Positions 13,131 through 26,400 of a DNA stretch of 64,000 bases are shown in pieces; the first letter of the stretch is position 1, and each line of letters begins with the position of its first letter. Source of the stretch: Brachypodius melanocephalos (Eukaryota > Chordata > Aves > Passeriformes > Pycnonotidae); NCBI GenBank assembly GCA_013398615.1, contig VZSR01000520.1, forward strand, positions 23,561,173 to 23,625,172. The letters run 5' to 3'. A program made the position numbers and the translations under genes. The notes under the pieces are model-generated. The model did no database searches. It worked only from the letters and a program-made list of their open reading frames with translations, and was not told the origin of the DNA.

Positions 13131-13560
13131 AAAGTGTTTGCTAAGCAGGAATAGTGGTGGTAGAGAAAGAGAAGGCGCTGGTTGTTTTCTTTTCTAAAAG
13201 CCGTTTATTATTTATGTAAACCTCTTCAAAAAATAGGAGACACCAAATGGTATGCTTCTGCTTTCCCAGTTCTCCTCCACTAATTAAGAGAGTTTGTTCT
13301 TTGTTACTAGCTGCTGTAGGTTAGATGCAAAAAGTGACATGGTCATGGCTGTGCTGTGCCTAAGAGGCTGGTGCCCTGCCTGCAGGAATGAAAAGTTAAA
13401 CCAAACCTCAGCCTGGAGTCACTGCCTGCCTGGAGTGGTGAGAATACATCACTTAGCATTCTCAGTGGTACGGAGGGGTTACTTTGCCCTCCTGGAGGTA
13501 CCTTCAGACTCTTTGGCAGTGTCTTAGCAGACTAGGTGCTGTATCTTGGAGTGCTAAAGT
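13131..13560 (+). repeat. Direct repeat copy B
   Basis: Partner of the block at 10050-10445, about 3.1 kb downstream in the same orientation. The best match is 13265-13545. The stretch 13155-13230 fits poorly and looks like an insertion in copy B relative to copy A. An open frame across it is not shared by copy A, so coding potential is unlikely. Confidence 0.75.
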
Positions 13561-16500
13561 TTAGAGCTTAGTGTGGAATAAATGAAAATTAATGGTGTAA
13601 GTCAGTGGGAGTAGGTTTGCCAAGTGGAGTTAAGCGATGCTGAGTATGTTGAATGAGAGAGCTATAAAGAAAAGCCTGTGGGCTCATTTTCTGTCTCTGT
13701 CCTGGATTTCAGCACCTAAATGTAACCTTATTGGCCAGCTGTGTGGAGTCAGGATTTAAAGCCCAAACTGAGAATCTTCTGTTATGTGCTGAGATCCTTC
13801 TTTCACCTGAACTTCATATTCTGTCTTCATAATAATATTCTTGGAAGCCTGGAGGTGAGAGGTGTAAGTTTGGTTATGTTAGCAGTTTAGCATTTAAAGC
13901 TGTGTTACCTGCTACCCTGGAGAGTGCCCTGCAATCACGTGCAGCAGTCATAAACCCTCTGCACTACAGCTAGAGAGATGCAAGATTCCTAAGGCCAGGA
14001 CTAGACATGTGAAGGGGGAGCATGACCAGATCTGTGCAGGAAATGCAGTTAACCTGAAGCTTAAGCTTGCTAGGTGAACACCTTAGCTGCTGGCCTTTAC
14101 ATAGGATCGTGGTGGCTTCTGTGGCTTTTGCATTTTTGCTTACACAGTTTTATCCAGCTAAATAGCACCTGCCTGGGAAATGAAAACGAGCATATTCCCA
14201 TTCTTAGGTAGGTTCTCTTATATGTCTAATTGTGATATTAAGCAGTTGCTGTTATAACAGCAGAACCACAGGCTTTGAGATTTTGCTTTTGGTTTGATTC
14301 TTCTGTTTTTTAATGGCCAGGTGCTCAGCTTTGTGTTGGGTTCGGTGTTGCTAGTGGCAGGTGCATTTAGAGAGTGCCTGCTAGATTGGACTTGTAAGAC
14401 TTTCTCCTTTCCCACAAATGTGTGTATAGTTAATGGATCCCAAATGGGCTTCAGGATGAAATTTTATGCTCAATGGAGATTTTTTATTTCCCTTTCTGAG
14501 CAGTCAAGTTGTTTGTGAGAATGTTTAGGTGGAGCTAACCAAAGCTGCTTTTTGAGCATTTCTCCCTGCCATTTTTTAGCCTTTCTTTTTCATCCTTTTG
14601 ATCAAAATAAAAGTGGAACCTCCCCACCTTGGAATATTGATTGAACTTTGACACGTTGTTTAGCATTACACATTAATTTTACTTATTAAATAGCTATCAA
14701 TGTAACTGTGCAAACAGCTTTTAAAAATTAATGTCGAATTAATATATGTTAAGCTGATTGCATAGGGCTGTTCTTTTCTTTTTAATAATCCATCTTGCAT
14801 TCTGTCTGTTGGAAGTTGACAGATTGATCCTTCACTCAAACCATCCTCCCATATCTCTTTTGCTCACAGAAAATAGCTGCAGATATCCAAGAATAGCAGC
14901 AGGCTTTGTAGCAGTATTCTTTGTAGAAAGTGATTATTTCTCACATCCCAAGTGATTGACACAACCGTAAAGTAATTGTGCTTAAGGTACCAGAGATTAG
15001 TGTCATGGGGCTTTTTTCCCCCTCCCCCTCACTAACAAAGAAAAAGCCGGGTTTTTGTATTTATGAAGCTGTAGAAGATGTTTCACTTCTTACTGTGTTC
15101 TGCTCTGTCAATAGTATCATTTAAAAGAAAGATTATGTTCTCCTAGCAGAATGCTGCCTTTGGAATCCAGCTCTTACTATGCAACTAAAGTGGAAACCCA
15201 TTTAAAATTCTTTTTCTGCTAAATTTTTTATTCTGTATAAAAAACCTATTAAAGGAACTGGAGTTAAAGAAAAAGCTAGGAAGTGAATAAAAATAAATAT
15301 GAAGACTCACCATTGTTTGGCACTAATCTCTGGATGTCCCTGAGACTCATGGTACCAGCACCTTCAGCAAATTATTTTAATTAGGTTTAGAATACAAGTA
15401 GTAACACATTTATTGTTGCAGATTGGTAGCTGAGGACACTGGTGAATGCAAAATCATGGTTCTATGGGCATAGCAATTATTTTGGCAATCTATAATTTGA
15501 CACTCTAATAGATAATCTGTTGTCTAATTCATAGTAAATGTTCTTACTATTCCAGGAATATGATATTCACCACATCTTTAAATTGTGGCTATGATATGCG
15601 TGTAATGGCAAAATGTATATAGTTTTTAAATTTATTTTGGGGGGTTTTTTACATCTTCTGTGTCTTTAATGCCCATTCTGTATTCTGCTATTTGTAAGGA
15701 CACAATGTATGCAATTTTTCTTGCACCTTTCTGACCTAAAGGCAGGTTTTTTTTGACAGAGAACATATCCCAACTTCACAGTCCCATAGTCATAAATCTG
15801 CTCTGTTCACTCTCATATATCCTCTTGCTTACATTCTTTTCTCACACTCTTTCATCATCTTCAATCTTCCTGTAGAGTTGAAAGGTTCTATATTTTGTGC
15901 AGCCTTGTTGTTACTTGTTGAGAGTATTGATTTTTGTGCTTTGTGATAATTCAAGCAGACTCTCCAACACTGGTTTCATTTGCAAGGGGTGACTTTTTTG
16001 AATTCAGTGACTGCAGAAAATATACTTGTGAATTAAAGTACAGAAATTTTGGAGCACAAATTTTAATCCATGTTTGTGAAAAACAGGTTGTTTAAATAAA
16101 AAGAAAACCAGCATTTTATTGTTTAAAATTCATGTTTCGACTCAAGGCTAGTTACTTTAAAACCTGGTAACTTCTCACCAGGCAGAAAATTAAGTTCTGT
16201 ATGGAGATTTACTGTCTTTTGGCCTCTGTTCAGTGGTCTACATCTAATTGATTCTATTTTAGTTTTTATGTTGCGCTATTTATGGTAATACTGGAGGGTT
16301 TTCTTCACCAGCATTTTAAGTTACTTGAATAACACCTATCGTGTTACATTCTTCAGTAATCATTTTTCAGAAGGCCTTAGACTGGCCTCTGTAGAAGTTC
16401 CTTTTTCTGTAGAAAAAAAGCACTGTACATTTTAGTTGAGAAACAGAACTTTCTGACATTTTAATCTAGTGATTTTTAGTTGAAGTGTTGATTTAAAATC

Positions 16501-18340
16501 ATTGTTTCAACAATGGTCATTAAATGGTATCTGTAATAGTCTATTGGTACTCCCATAAGGAATTTATACATATTTTTTCTTATACCAGAAAATGAACTGA
16601 AACTTAAGGAAGTTAAATAATGTACAAAGCAATTTGGGAACATTTGCTTTTCATTGCATAGTTTAAGTATTCAGTCTTAAATTATATATCAGCTTTTAGC
16701 ATCATTGTGGAAGTATAGGCTGAAATACATATGGGGAGTGGGCTTATTAAGCTTCTCCCTTCTGATATTTGTTGCCAGAACTTGTAATATTTCCTTCTAT
16801 TGTTGTTTAAGGGAAGATCTGATTCAGGCAGCTTTATATAAATTTTATGAGCTGAAGTTGGATCCTCATAATACTGCCTTAAAAATGTGTTGTCTGGCTT
16901 TGGGTTTGATAGCTAAACAGTGATTTTTTTCTTTGTATATTAGTAAGGAGAACTCAAAGAGAATTTGTGGTTTAGATGATATTTTTAACATATCTATATC
17001 AACCTGGTGATTTGTTTAATTAGAAGATGTGATGCTAGCCTACTTTCTTCTGATTTGTTTACCTTTACTTCTGTGTTTAGTTTTATTGCAGAAGGACATA
17101 GGAACAGACACTTGCTTATGCCTTTTTTCTTTTCCTGTTGTCATTATTCAGCAGCTGAATTACAGGCAGTTCTGTATTGTAGAACCTGGAAAAAAACCCA
17201 TGGTGTATTTCTGAAGAAAAGTTTCTGCAAATTATGTATTACAGACTGTGGTTCAAGGGTATGGAGAGCAGCAGACCAATAATCAATCTCAAGCCTGCAT
17301 AACAGAAGTTTGCTTTCCAAACTATCATCTTTTAGAGAACAGACTTTGGGAAATGGGAATCACAGCTCACAAAAGCTCTGTGTAGTAACAGCTTGAACCT
17401 AGAGGAGGAGCCTTATATGTGATAGTGCTGATACAGTCTTCATCAGAATTTTTCCTTGTCAGTCACCCCCAGAGATCATCCCCAGCCTCTTGTGGACACT
17501 CCAAACTGCCCACAGCTGTATTCCATCTTCCCTTTAAGCTGATATGATATTGACTGGGCTTCCTAAAGAAGCTTGGTGTTGAGTGCCTTCCTGTCTCCTG
17601 GACCACCACACAGACAATAACCTCTTTATTGTTGCTCTCTGGCAGGTGTTCAGTTTTGTTAGTTATACAAATGAAGGTGGCAGAAAACTTCAGGTTGCTG
17701 TGTTTGCCTTCAGTTCTTAACATTATTAAAAGGCAGCAGGGAGGAAGAGGAGGAGGCCAGTTTCTGTTTCAGTTGTTGTACTGAACAGCACTCTTGCATT
17801 CTTCCTAGGCACTTATTTCTAGAAGTTACTCTTAACCTGTATAAGGACTAGGAGAATTTCTTTCTCCTTGTGGATGTCTTTGTGGCAAACTTCTCTTATG
17901 CTTCACCTCAGTTTCTTTTTGAACTTGGCAGAACAGACTGCTCATAAATACCTTAGAGGGAATTTGAACTGTTGCAGTGCATCTGTTTTTCATGGTGTTA
18001 CATTGCAAGGCTTTGAGATTGGTTAGGCATCAGAGGACAAATCAAAGGGGCAGTTGTGGTTGTTTGGAAAGTGTTGAGTTGTGTTAAGCACTGTGGCATA
18101 TCCTGTTAGGATACTACCCAAGAAAAAGTTTCAGTAGGGGCTACAGATCTTCTGGTTTATGTCTGAGGAATGTCTCCTTTGCCAAATACTTCTGAAAGTA
18201 CATTAAAAAATTCAATTAAAATGCCATGTTTTGTTATACTGTTCCTGAATTATCTGTTTGCTTACCCTGTGAAACTGCTTACTTGTTCCTAATGTCTATG
18301 TGTGTTGAAGCAGCATCTTGTAAGTAATTTTTAAGGAATT

Positions 18341-18400
18341 ATTTTTAAATACATGTTTTATTTTAAAATACATGGTTTTAATTTTAAATGCATGTTTTAT
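18341..18400 (+). repeat. 20-bp tandem repeat, three copies
   Basis: Three imperfect units of about 20 bp, each with the core TTTTAAATACATG and a TTTTA edge, at 18341, 18361 and 18381; a decayed fourth may follow. AT-rich minisatellite inside intron 6. Confidence 0.75.
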
Positions 18401-21400
18401 CTTAACATGTAAGTACATGTGAATAGGTATATAAATCTTCATTTAGGAACAGTTTCTTACCTTTACTTCGTTCAGCTGTGTGCCTGTATTAAATCATTAA
18501 CACACACAGAGTAGTTAGGAGAGGAGGATGGATCTGGCAGGAATAGAATTTAAGCTGCCTGCAGTGTAGCTTTTACTGGCTTTCCCATACTGGTGTTCAG
18601 AGTTTGGCTGGCTGCTGCCAAGTCTGCACCTGCATAATGCTTGATTGTAACTCTGCATGTCTTCCTCTTATTAAGAACAAATAAATAATATCTTCTGTTA
18701 TTTACCAAACAATCATACATGAGGATTATTTCAGAGTAGCAATCCCTCTTCTGTTCTAATGCTCTATCGTTTCTGCCTCATGCACAAAAGATGCTCAGGC
18801 ATCATACCTCAGCAGAAATGTCATCTGTATCTGTGTTCTACCTTGGGTTTAACTTGCTATTTAGAACCCCTACTCAAAATGCATATCTGGTATTTTGATT
18901 ATGGATTGTCACATAAACAGAATGATTGATTAAAGTAATTTACATAGAAGCTTTCGTGGGGTTTCTGAGCAAGGGAGAATACACAGAAGCACATGGCACT
19001 TAATTACTTTGCTTAACAATAAATGTCAAGTTAAACCTTTTTAAAAAAAGATGAATGCTGTACTTAAGGAAAATGCAATTACATTTCTATGCTTTGAAAT
19101 GTTTTACACACTGTATACATTAGAGGGGCAAAGACATTAACACCTCTGTACATGCAAAGGTGCTGACAGATTTCAGATGCTACAAGGCAGGCTTTTGTAG
19201 CCCTGTCTGCCTATTGCTTGCAAATGTGCTGTTAATCTGAGCTCATTTTCTTGTGTGAAACCATATTTGCATACAGACACACTTCTTGGAACTCATTGAG
19301 AACATGAGGACAGTGGTCCTGATTTGGTAAATTGTTGCATATAAACAGGATTTGCATTCAAATTAGTGTTTTATATCACAGCCTGATTATGTGTTCCATT
19401 TTAATAATGTTGAATTAATGGCAATAGTAGATTTCAAAAAGCCACTCTTGATTTTATGTTCCAATTCTAAATTTAATTAAAGATGTCTTTCCCCTTTCTT
19501 TCTACTATGCTGCAATTTAGTAACAGACCTGGAATTTCTTCTCCCATTAAATAAAGTGTGCATTTCTATAACAAATTATCGAAATTACATTCAATAATGT
19601 GTTTAAGAAAAAATTTTCATACTGCTGTATTCCTGTGGGAGGGTAATGGAGGAGCAACTGAATGTCATCCAGTTCTTGCTGAATAGAAGCAAGAGGAAGT
19701 CTACAGTAAGAAATGGGGTTATGTGCAGTGTTCCCCAACCCAAGTCTGGGTAAACCTATATGTCTAGGCACTGCTAGGCAAATAGACTAGCTCGGTTCTT
19801 TCCAGAAATTATGGCTATATCATTTTGCTGCAACTCTCCCTTCTTGCCCTGAATTATGAATCAAATAGAGGAAAATGAAGTTTTGGGGATAATTACTTGA
19901 CTAAATTTAAAATAAAAAACACGGTTAGTTTTAATTAGGAATAGTTTTTGAATCTAGTTTGCCCTCTGACTTTCAGCATCACCAGCAGTAGCATGGCTCA
20001 GAGAGGTTTGTGGAGAGTAGTTCTCATATGCATTCAGTACTTAGGGACTGTGGCATCTTTTACAATGGCTTTTTCTGAACTTCTGGGACAAAAGCCTGTC
20101 TTCCTCCTACTCTACACAGTGGCAAGATGTCCTCTCCACTGCTGCTGGAATAGTGTAGTTTCTCTGTTTTTCTGTGCTCAAATTTGTAAGTATTGAAACA
20201 TAGTACTCTAAATTTGATAGGCAGCTCATTTCTTTTTCTTTTCAATCCATGAATTTGAAGAAAATATGTGAAATAAGATGTTTACACTGCCATAAATTAA
20301 ATAAAGCATTATAATTTAATTATGCTATGTGTTAACAGAGTATTTTTCCTGTTGCCTAGCAATGAGATTTACCATGAGATTCACCATGTGCTTAAGACTA
20401 CTTTATTAACTTCAGTTTTCAAAGATGTATAACTTTATTAAAAATCATTATTTGTAGGACAGTCCAGAAAGTGTATGTTGGATGTTATACATATGGGGTC
20501 ATTGCTTCTCAGGGAAGCTTGAGACAGAAGGCTCTGGTGCCCTCTGATTTCTGTACCCTTTCTCCCCTACTCCTATAACGGGGTAAATTTTGAAAGTAAC
20601 TTCTTGCGGAAAACTTAATGTATCCCCACAAATCTGACTGTCTAGGGAAGGCTTTGAGCTGCTGATGTTTGCAGTCACCTCCAGTAGTGTAGCACAACTG
20701 TACTGCTTGGTATGTTGGACAATCACATGGAACTTGATGAAGGAGACTGTGCTTGAAGAGGTTGGAGGAGCAAAACACTTGGTAAGGCTGAAAAGAAACT
20801 CTGGGTCGAGCCCAGAAGGTCACTTTGTTTCACAGGAGGAGCTAGCTTAAAGGCCTGCCAGTATATGCAAAACCAGACAGCTTTTAGCTTGAGGGGAAAA
20901 TATTTTTCATTCCCGTTACCTTTGAGAAGAGTTGGATTTGGATTGTTTTGTGCTACTCCACAAGGCAGTGCTGTACCTCAAAAGACTTGAATTTGAGCTC
21001 CTGGAGAAAAGGGCTGAAAACTACTAAATATCCAAGGTTTTTTTCCACGAATATATCCAAAAAGCAAGTGTTTCTGGCAGACAAAGTGATTAGAAACTGT
21101 TAGAATGATAGTAGAGCTATGCCACTTATAGATGTGTATCCAGGCTACATCTTGCTGCAAGGCAGAAAGCAAAAACCCAATTTTTTACTAATTCTATTTT
21201 GTAAAAGCATTTAAGGAAGGAGAATGTGATTACTGGAATTATATATATTGTGTGTATGTATGGACTTAACAAAAGATGCCAGAATCAGGCTTTATGATGA
21301 TGTGGGAGGGGGGAGGTATTTTGAATTAATCCATTAATCCTTTTTAAAAACGAGAACTGCCTATACCTACCTAGTGTTTCAAAATGGTTGTGATTATTAT

Positions 21401-22413
21401 GAAAGATCCTGATTTTGCATATTGAGATTTATGCATCTTACTTACAAAAGATCTGTGTGTTTAGTTGCAAATCTTCAAGGAATCTGGCTTTATTCATGTT
21501 GTAAACTACTATGTCTATATAATTTCAATTTGTCACTTTTATAATGGTTGATTTTTAAGTAAGAAACATAGAAATTTGAAGTTCATGCCTTCATGTGAGC
21601 CAAGTAGTTTTCACTGGACAAGGAGGCATTTATCAGCACTGGCATTTATCTGGTGAAATAACTAAGTAAGATTAGTTAAGAACACCAAAGTAAAAAATAC
21701 ACTTTTTTTCAGATAAAACAGCTTCTCTACCCATGGTTGTTTCAGTATGTATATTTTTGCACTTACATGTCGATTTTCTTTGGGGTTATATAGTCTCAAT
21801 ATGATTATGAATGGTAATTGATTTTAGAAGCCTGCTAGATGTATGTCATTTTTTTTGACAAAATGTGGATGTTGGATGACACAGATCAATATCCAATGTG
21901 AAAAGTGCAGCGTTTGCTGTGCTTAACATAAGTGGCATTTCCTGGTTAGCTAGACTGTCTTAGGCATGGTTTAATGTTCCTGCAGCCTTTGTATAGAAAA
22001 TGAGAAAAGGGAGATGTGCCTGAGAGTCCCTAATTTAGACACCTAAAGTTAGAGTTTTCAGCTAACCTTTTCCATCCCTGTTCTCTCATAAGTGCTCTGA
22101 AATCTTCCTTAGTCTGCCTTGAAAAATTCCATTTCTCACTGTAGTTCATAGTGGGTTAAAGATCTGGATTTCATGTGGGATGAGCTTCCCTAGAAGATCA
22201 TCATCCATACAAGAACTGAATAGAAATGAATGAGTGTTGCCCTGACAGGATCTAGTATTCCATGACAATAACTAGGGGATTGGCAGTGTGTTGATTATTT
22301 TTTGCTGTTAAGATGACGCTTGAGGAAATGTGTAAAATACAGTGCTCTAGTTTGGCATTTTCCTGTTTTAAAGCAGCAACATACAGTTGTATATGTTATA
22401 TGAATCAGAAACA

Positions 22414-22493
22414 TACCTATACTTTATCTAAACACTTCCCAACAGATATAATTGTATTGTATAAAGCAGATAAATGTAGATAAAGTATAGGTA
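22414..22493. repeat. Perfect 17-bp inverted repeat, 46-nt spacer
   Basis: Arm 22414-22430 (TACCTATACTTTATCTA) is the exact reverse complement of 22477-22493. The spacer is 46 nt and AT-rich. It could form a hairpin in RNA or a cruciform in DNA, or be the ends of a tiny palindromic element. No target-site duplication is evident. Confidence 0.9.
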
Positions 22494-23332
22494 GGCTGTC
22501 CATTATATATGGTAGGCCTAGCATAATTTCAGTTCTCATTCAGAAAACATTTATCTCGGTGCACCATGCTCTAGAGAGAGTTTTTTGGCTCTCCTGTAAA
22601 GTCTGTCCTAGTAAAAAAGTGTAAGTAATCACAGAATTCTTAATGGAGTCTAATATCTTTAATGGGTGCTCTCATTTGATGTCTAGCAACCATTAAACTT
22701 TTTTAATTTTGGGATATTAAGAATGTTGTCACCCTGTATAATTATACCTGGTGATTTTAATTTAACAAATCTAGGGTGCTCTGTTTCTTTATTTTTCTTG
22801 TCTCCCAACATCTCTTTTTCCTAGGAAAAAATCCAATACTGATAGCTCTAGCTTCATAACAACAACACAGGAAAAAAAGGCTAGTATATATCTGGTAAAC
22901 AAACCATGTAGTTTCTACAAGTGTGATAAGAAGGAAGGAAAGTAGTCTTAAATTAGTGGAAATAACTCCTAAGTGATATTTTTTGGACAAACCCCTTGTT
23001 TTTAGCTTGAGTTCAACCTAACATTTGCTTCTCACTCATGATGAAGCAGCTGCAAAGTAAACATCTAGAGTTATTGCTAATTTTGGTGGGGGGAAATAAA
23101 TAATAATTATGCCAATGAAGTTAAAGTTACACTCATAGTTTTGAGTGATCAGCAAAGATTTTGTGTCTCAGAAAAATAATGTTTTGATCCTGTGCTGACG
23201 GTGACTAAGAGGGCATCTCAGTATTATTCCTTTAGATGCCCTTAGTTCATTTGTTTACATTACAAGAAACAGGGACTGCACTAAAACACAAAGTGCCCTA
23301 AATAAATCACCACATATATTGTTATCTTCTAG

Positions 23333-23426
23333 GTTGACTGGGGTCAACTGGATTATTTAGTGATTGACATGCCACCTGGGACTGGAGATGTACAGCTGTC
23401 AGTATCACAGAATATTCCAATTGCAG
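23333..23426 (+). CDS. NUBPL: NUBPL exon 7 (94 nt), Mrp signature
   Basis: The acceptor is ATCTTCTAG, the donor GTATGC at 23427, and the exon ends in phase 1. It encodes 31 residues starting V and continuing DWGQLDYLVIDMPPGTGD, then VQLSVSQNIPIA, plus one base. The segment W-x2-L-D-Y-L-V-I-D-x-P-P-G-T-G-D fits the Mrp family signature; its aspartate is the Walker B-type residue that coordinates Mg-ATP. Human differs by V for I in LVVD and T for A near the end. Unusually, the last 24 exon bases and first 4 donor bases are copied exactly 51 bp downstream in the intron. Confidence 0.97.
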
Positions 23427-23481
23427 GTATGCGACTATAATATATGTATAATATATCACAGAATATTCCAATTGCAGGTAT
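23403..23481 (+). repeat. NUBPL: Exact 28-bp duplication of exon 7 end and splice donor
   Basis: Bases 23403-23430 recur without change at 23454-23481 (offset 51). The copied block covers 24 exonic bases and GTAT of the donor. The copies diverge at donor position +5: G in the true donor (GTATGC), C in the copy (GTATCT), so the copy should be weaker. Skipping to it would add 51 nt, and the added frame meets TAA at 23438-23440. The 23-bp spacer between copies is AT-rich, consistent with replication slippage. Confidence 0.95.
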
Positions 23482-26400
23482 CTTGACTGTTTCAGAGATT
23501 TGTAGTTAATTAAGTTTTATAGCTTTAAAAGAATCTTACTTTAAAGCACCAGTCAAAAATTACTTTTATTTTTCTTTCCAGCATGCTAAGAAATTGTTTT
23601 ATCAGTTGTGTGGTGTTGGAAACATCAGTGATTTTTAACATGTAAGCATTACAGTTGTGTTACTTTCTTTTAAGCCAAGTTTTGAAAAGATGGAGAAGTC
23701 AACTGTAGCTCTTGAAGGAAAGACAGTCTTTCCAAAAACTGCTAAGTTTTGTAGTAGAAAATTTACTTCTCTGCACCTACTACATAGTAAAGAGAATAAA
23801 ATAAAATAGTGGTTGATAGCCGTTTTCTTAGATGCAGTGCCTCGTAGGTTGCATGTATCAGTAGTAAAGTACAAAGGCCTTTAACTCCCAGGTTTTAAGC
23901 AATGAGGTGAAACATGACTGTGGCACAGAAGTTCTTGGTAAGGTAGAATTTAATTGAGTAATGTACATAAGGGCAGTGAAATTACGCAGTTAAAGAGTTG
24001 TGGCTGTATTAGGGGCTTTTTAAAGAACAACAGGTATTGATAATTTCTGTTTACTACAGTGCACCTCAATGTCCTGATTTAACATAGGAAAGGTCATTAG
24101 ATTTGATTTTCAAGGGGCTGTTGTGCCCTTTCCCCACAGAACTTTGCACTGCTTTCAGGATTGTAAGTGGTTGTGGTGGTGCACTGGGTCCTCTGGGACA
24201 GAGGTGTGATAGAAATTACTTTAATCCTGTATGTCTTCTAAGTTTTGCTGATGTCTGATTTTAATTTGAATTCTGAAATGACTTTGCTTACTACACTTGT
24301 TCAGCTTATTTTTTCATCAATCCTAGCTTCCTAAAATTAGGCCTGATAGCATCACTTTACATTTGTATTTCCCATTAGTTGGTTTTGTTGACTGTGCTGA
24401 AGTTGACTCTTGCAGTTTAAAAAAAATAACACATTCTGCTTTTATGAAAACAAACACTGCAGACAAGGAGTGATAAGATACATAATTCCCTGTGTTCTGA
24501 GTGGCTTGATGAATTTGTGATTTAGGAAGAGTTTTCTCTCATGTTTATTGTGGCTATTTTTCACCCTCGCTGGAAGGACTTATTTTTGTGTATTACAGCT
24601 TGAACAACTTCTTTCTTCTTTCTTGTTTTGCTCATTACTTCTTTCTGTCTCTTCTCTCAGAGAGTCCATCACATTGTTTAGCATGATTTTATTTTCTTCA
24701 ACTTGGTTCCTTTCAAGGGTGTGGAAGAGAATGTTACAGATTTTGATGATTATATCTTTGGAGCCGTGTACAGAATTCTGTTGGTTTGGGAGCTCCATCT
24801 TCATTTGCAATTTGTATTTTCTAAGCACTCTGTCTTTTACTTTGGTACAGAAAGTATTTGGTGTTGTGCAACTCTGTTCCCTCTCTGGTTTTCTTGTTCT
24901 TTCTTTATCCTTTGAAGATGCCTTGAACAGTCATGGTATTAGTGGAATGATTTCTCTGTTTTTCCTCAGAGACAACATATGTATCTTAGTTTAGTAAATT
25001 TAAAGTGCATTATCTAATTTGCATGGAAGTTGTTCTTTGATTTGCATTCATGCATATGTGAGATACAGTATTTGCATTATTATTTCTTCATTAATGATCT
25101 GTGGCTTCCTTAAGATAGACAGTGTCGAATATTTTTATTTTACCTCTAAATAAATATACAAAACTATTATTGCCAGTCACTTACAGAATTTTCTGTGAGT
25201 GGGAGAAAGAACACTGGTAATGATGTTTTGTTTTTGGTGGGTTTGCCTATTGGGGCATGAAAAACTTTGTAGCTTTGCAACATCTTAGTGTAAGAGAGGC
25301 ACTGATAGGATATGTGAAAAGGTATTGGGTTTTAATTTTACAAAACTGGTTTCTTTTCCTGCATCACAGGTCCAATAGCTTTCTTGAGTCAAAAGGAGAC
25401 TAGAGGAATACCTAACAGGTGTAAAAGCAACACAGCAAGATATGTCTTATAATTACAGTAATCATTAAAGAGACTGTCAGCCTCACACAGTCTTGGCTGG
25501 AGCAGCAGTTTTGTGTGGGTACTTTTCCTTCTTTAAAAGAAGGTGGATATGGAAACTACTGTCACTTGTGGTTTTGTTAGTCTTAGTCAGCTTACAAGGA
25601 AGTGCATTTTATTTAGGGTATTATTCTTTAATCATCTGTAACTTTGCTTGTGTTGCAGTCATTCTTCAACAAACTCGTAGATGAGGAATGTTCTGATAGC
25701 TTGAAAATGTGGTACCTATTTCTGCATAAACACCACTGCTTTCTTCAGATGCAAGTTTGATTTCTAAATAGAAGTCCAGGGTCAGTCTGGACAAAATGGC
25801 TTTGTTCATGTCCATTGTTAATTAATTTGTGTTGAGTTCTAATTCCTTACTTCTACTTTATTCTTCTTTTGCATGAACAAAACTTCCAGAAATGGGTTCT
25901 TTAACAGTATTGAGCATGCATGCTTGGAAAAGTTAGAAACATTCTTATGCACTTTCCAGCTTTTTAAACCTTTTAAAACCAGGACAACATTATGATGTTT
26001 GCTATCAAGATATAGTATGAACTAATGATATTATGAAAGATAACATTGTGATTCCTCTGCATTACTTAGTTGCTAAATTGAGAAATCTTAACTCTGTGGA
26101 TTTGTTTGATCATTTAGCTAAAGGAGCCATAAATTTAATAAACATTACTGGAGATGGGTAATTAGCGTCCCTAAAGACTGGGAAAGCAGTTCATTATTCT
26201 CTCTCTTTGGAGTGCGAGGGCTGTGTGGGAAGCAGCAGGAGCATCTCTGTTCAAGAGGCATTCTCAGAGCCCTGCATGAGCATTTCTGCCTTGTGGAGAA
26301 GCTTCATTGTGGGGGCTGACCATTAAATTAGGCTGTCTGCTGCTCTCTCCTTATTAACGTTTAAGTGAAGTCAGTGTTAGTGAAGTGTGACAGTTTGACA

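Larger units (their letters stand above)
1795..23332 (+). other. NUBPL: NUBPL intron 6 (21.5 kb)
   Basis: The largest intron in the window, phase 0, GTAAGG to TTCTAG. Contents noted separately: A-rich tract 3257-3349, LTR-like segment about 7250-7700, old CR1 about 8780-9212, paired direct repeats at 10050 and 13131, 20-bp tandem repeat 18341-18400 and inverted repeat 22414-22493. Stretches 3350-7250, 13560-18340 and 18400-22410 are AT-rich with only short ORFs, many starting at non-ATG codons. I see no gene in them. Confidence 0.85.

Noticed and set aside
13294..13527. 77-codon frame within direct repeat copy B
   Set aside because: The frame is not shared by copy A, so openness is chance.
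24548..24994. 148-codon plus-strand frame
   Set aside because: Leu/Phe/Ser-rich composition expected opposite a charged minus-strand frame in T-rich DNA, with no recognisable domain; not called as a gene.
25493..25684. 63-codon hydrophobic frame resembling a small membrane protein
   Set aside because: It begins at TTG, lies in a T-rich intron and has no splice or promoter support.
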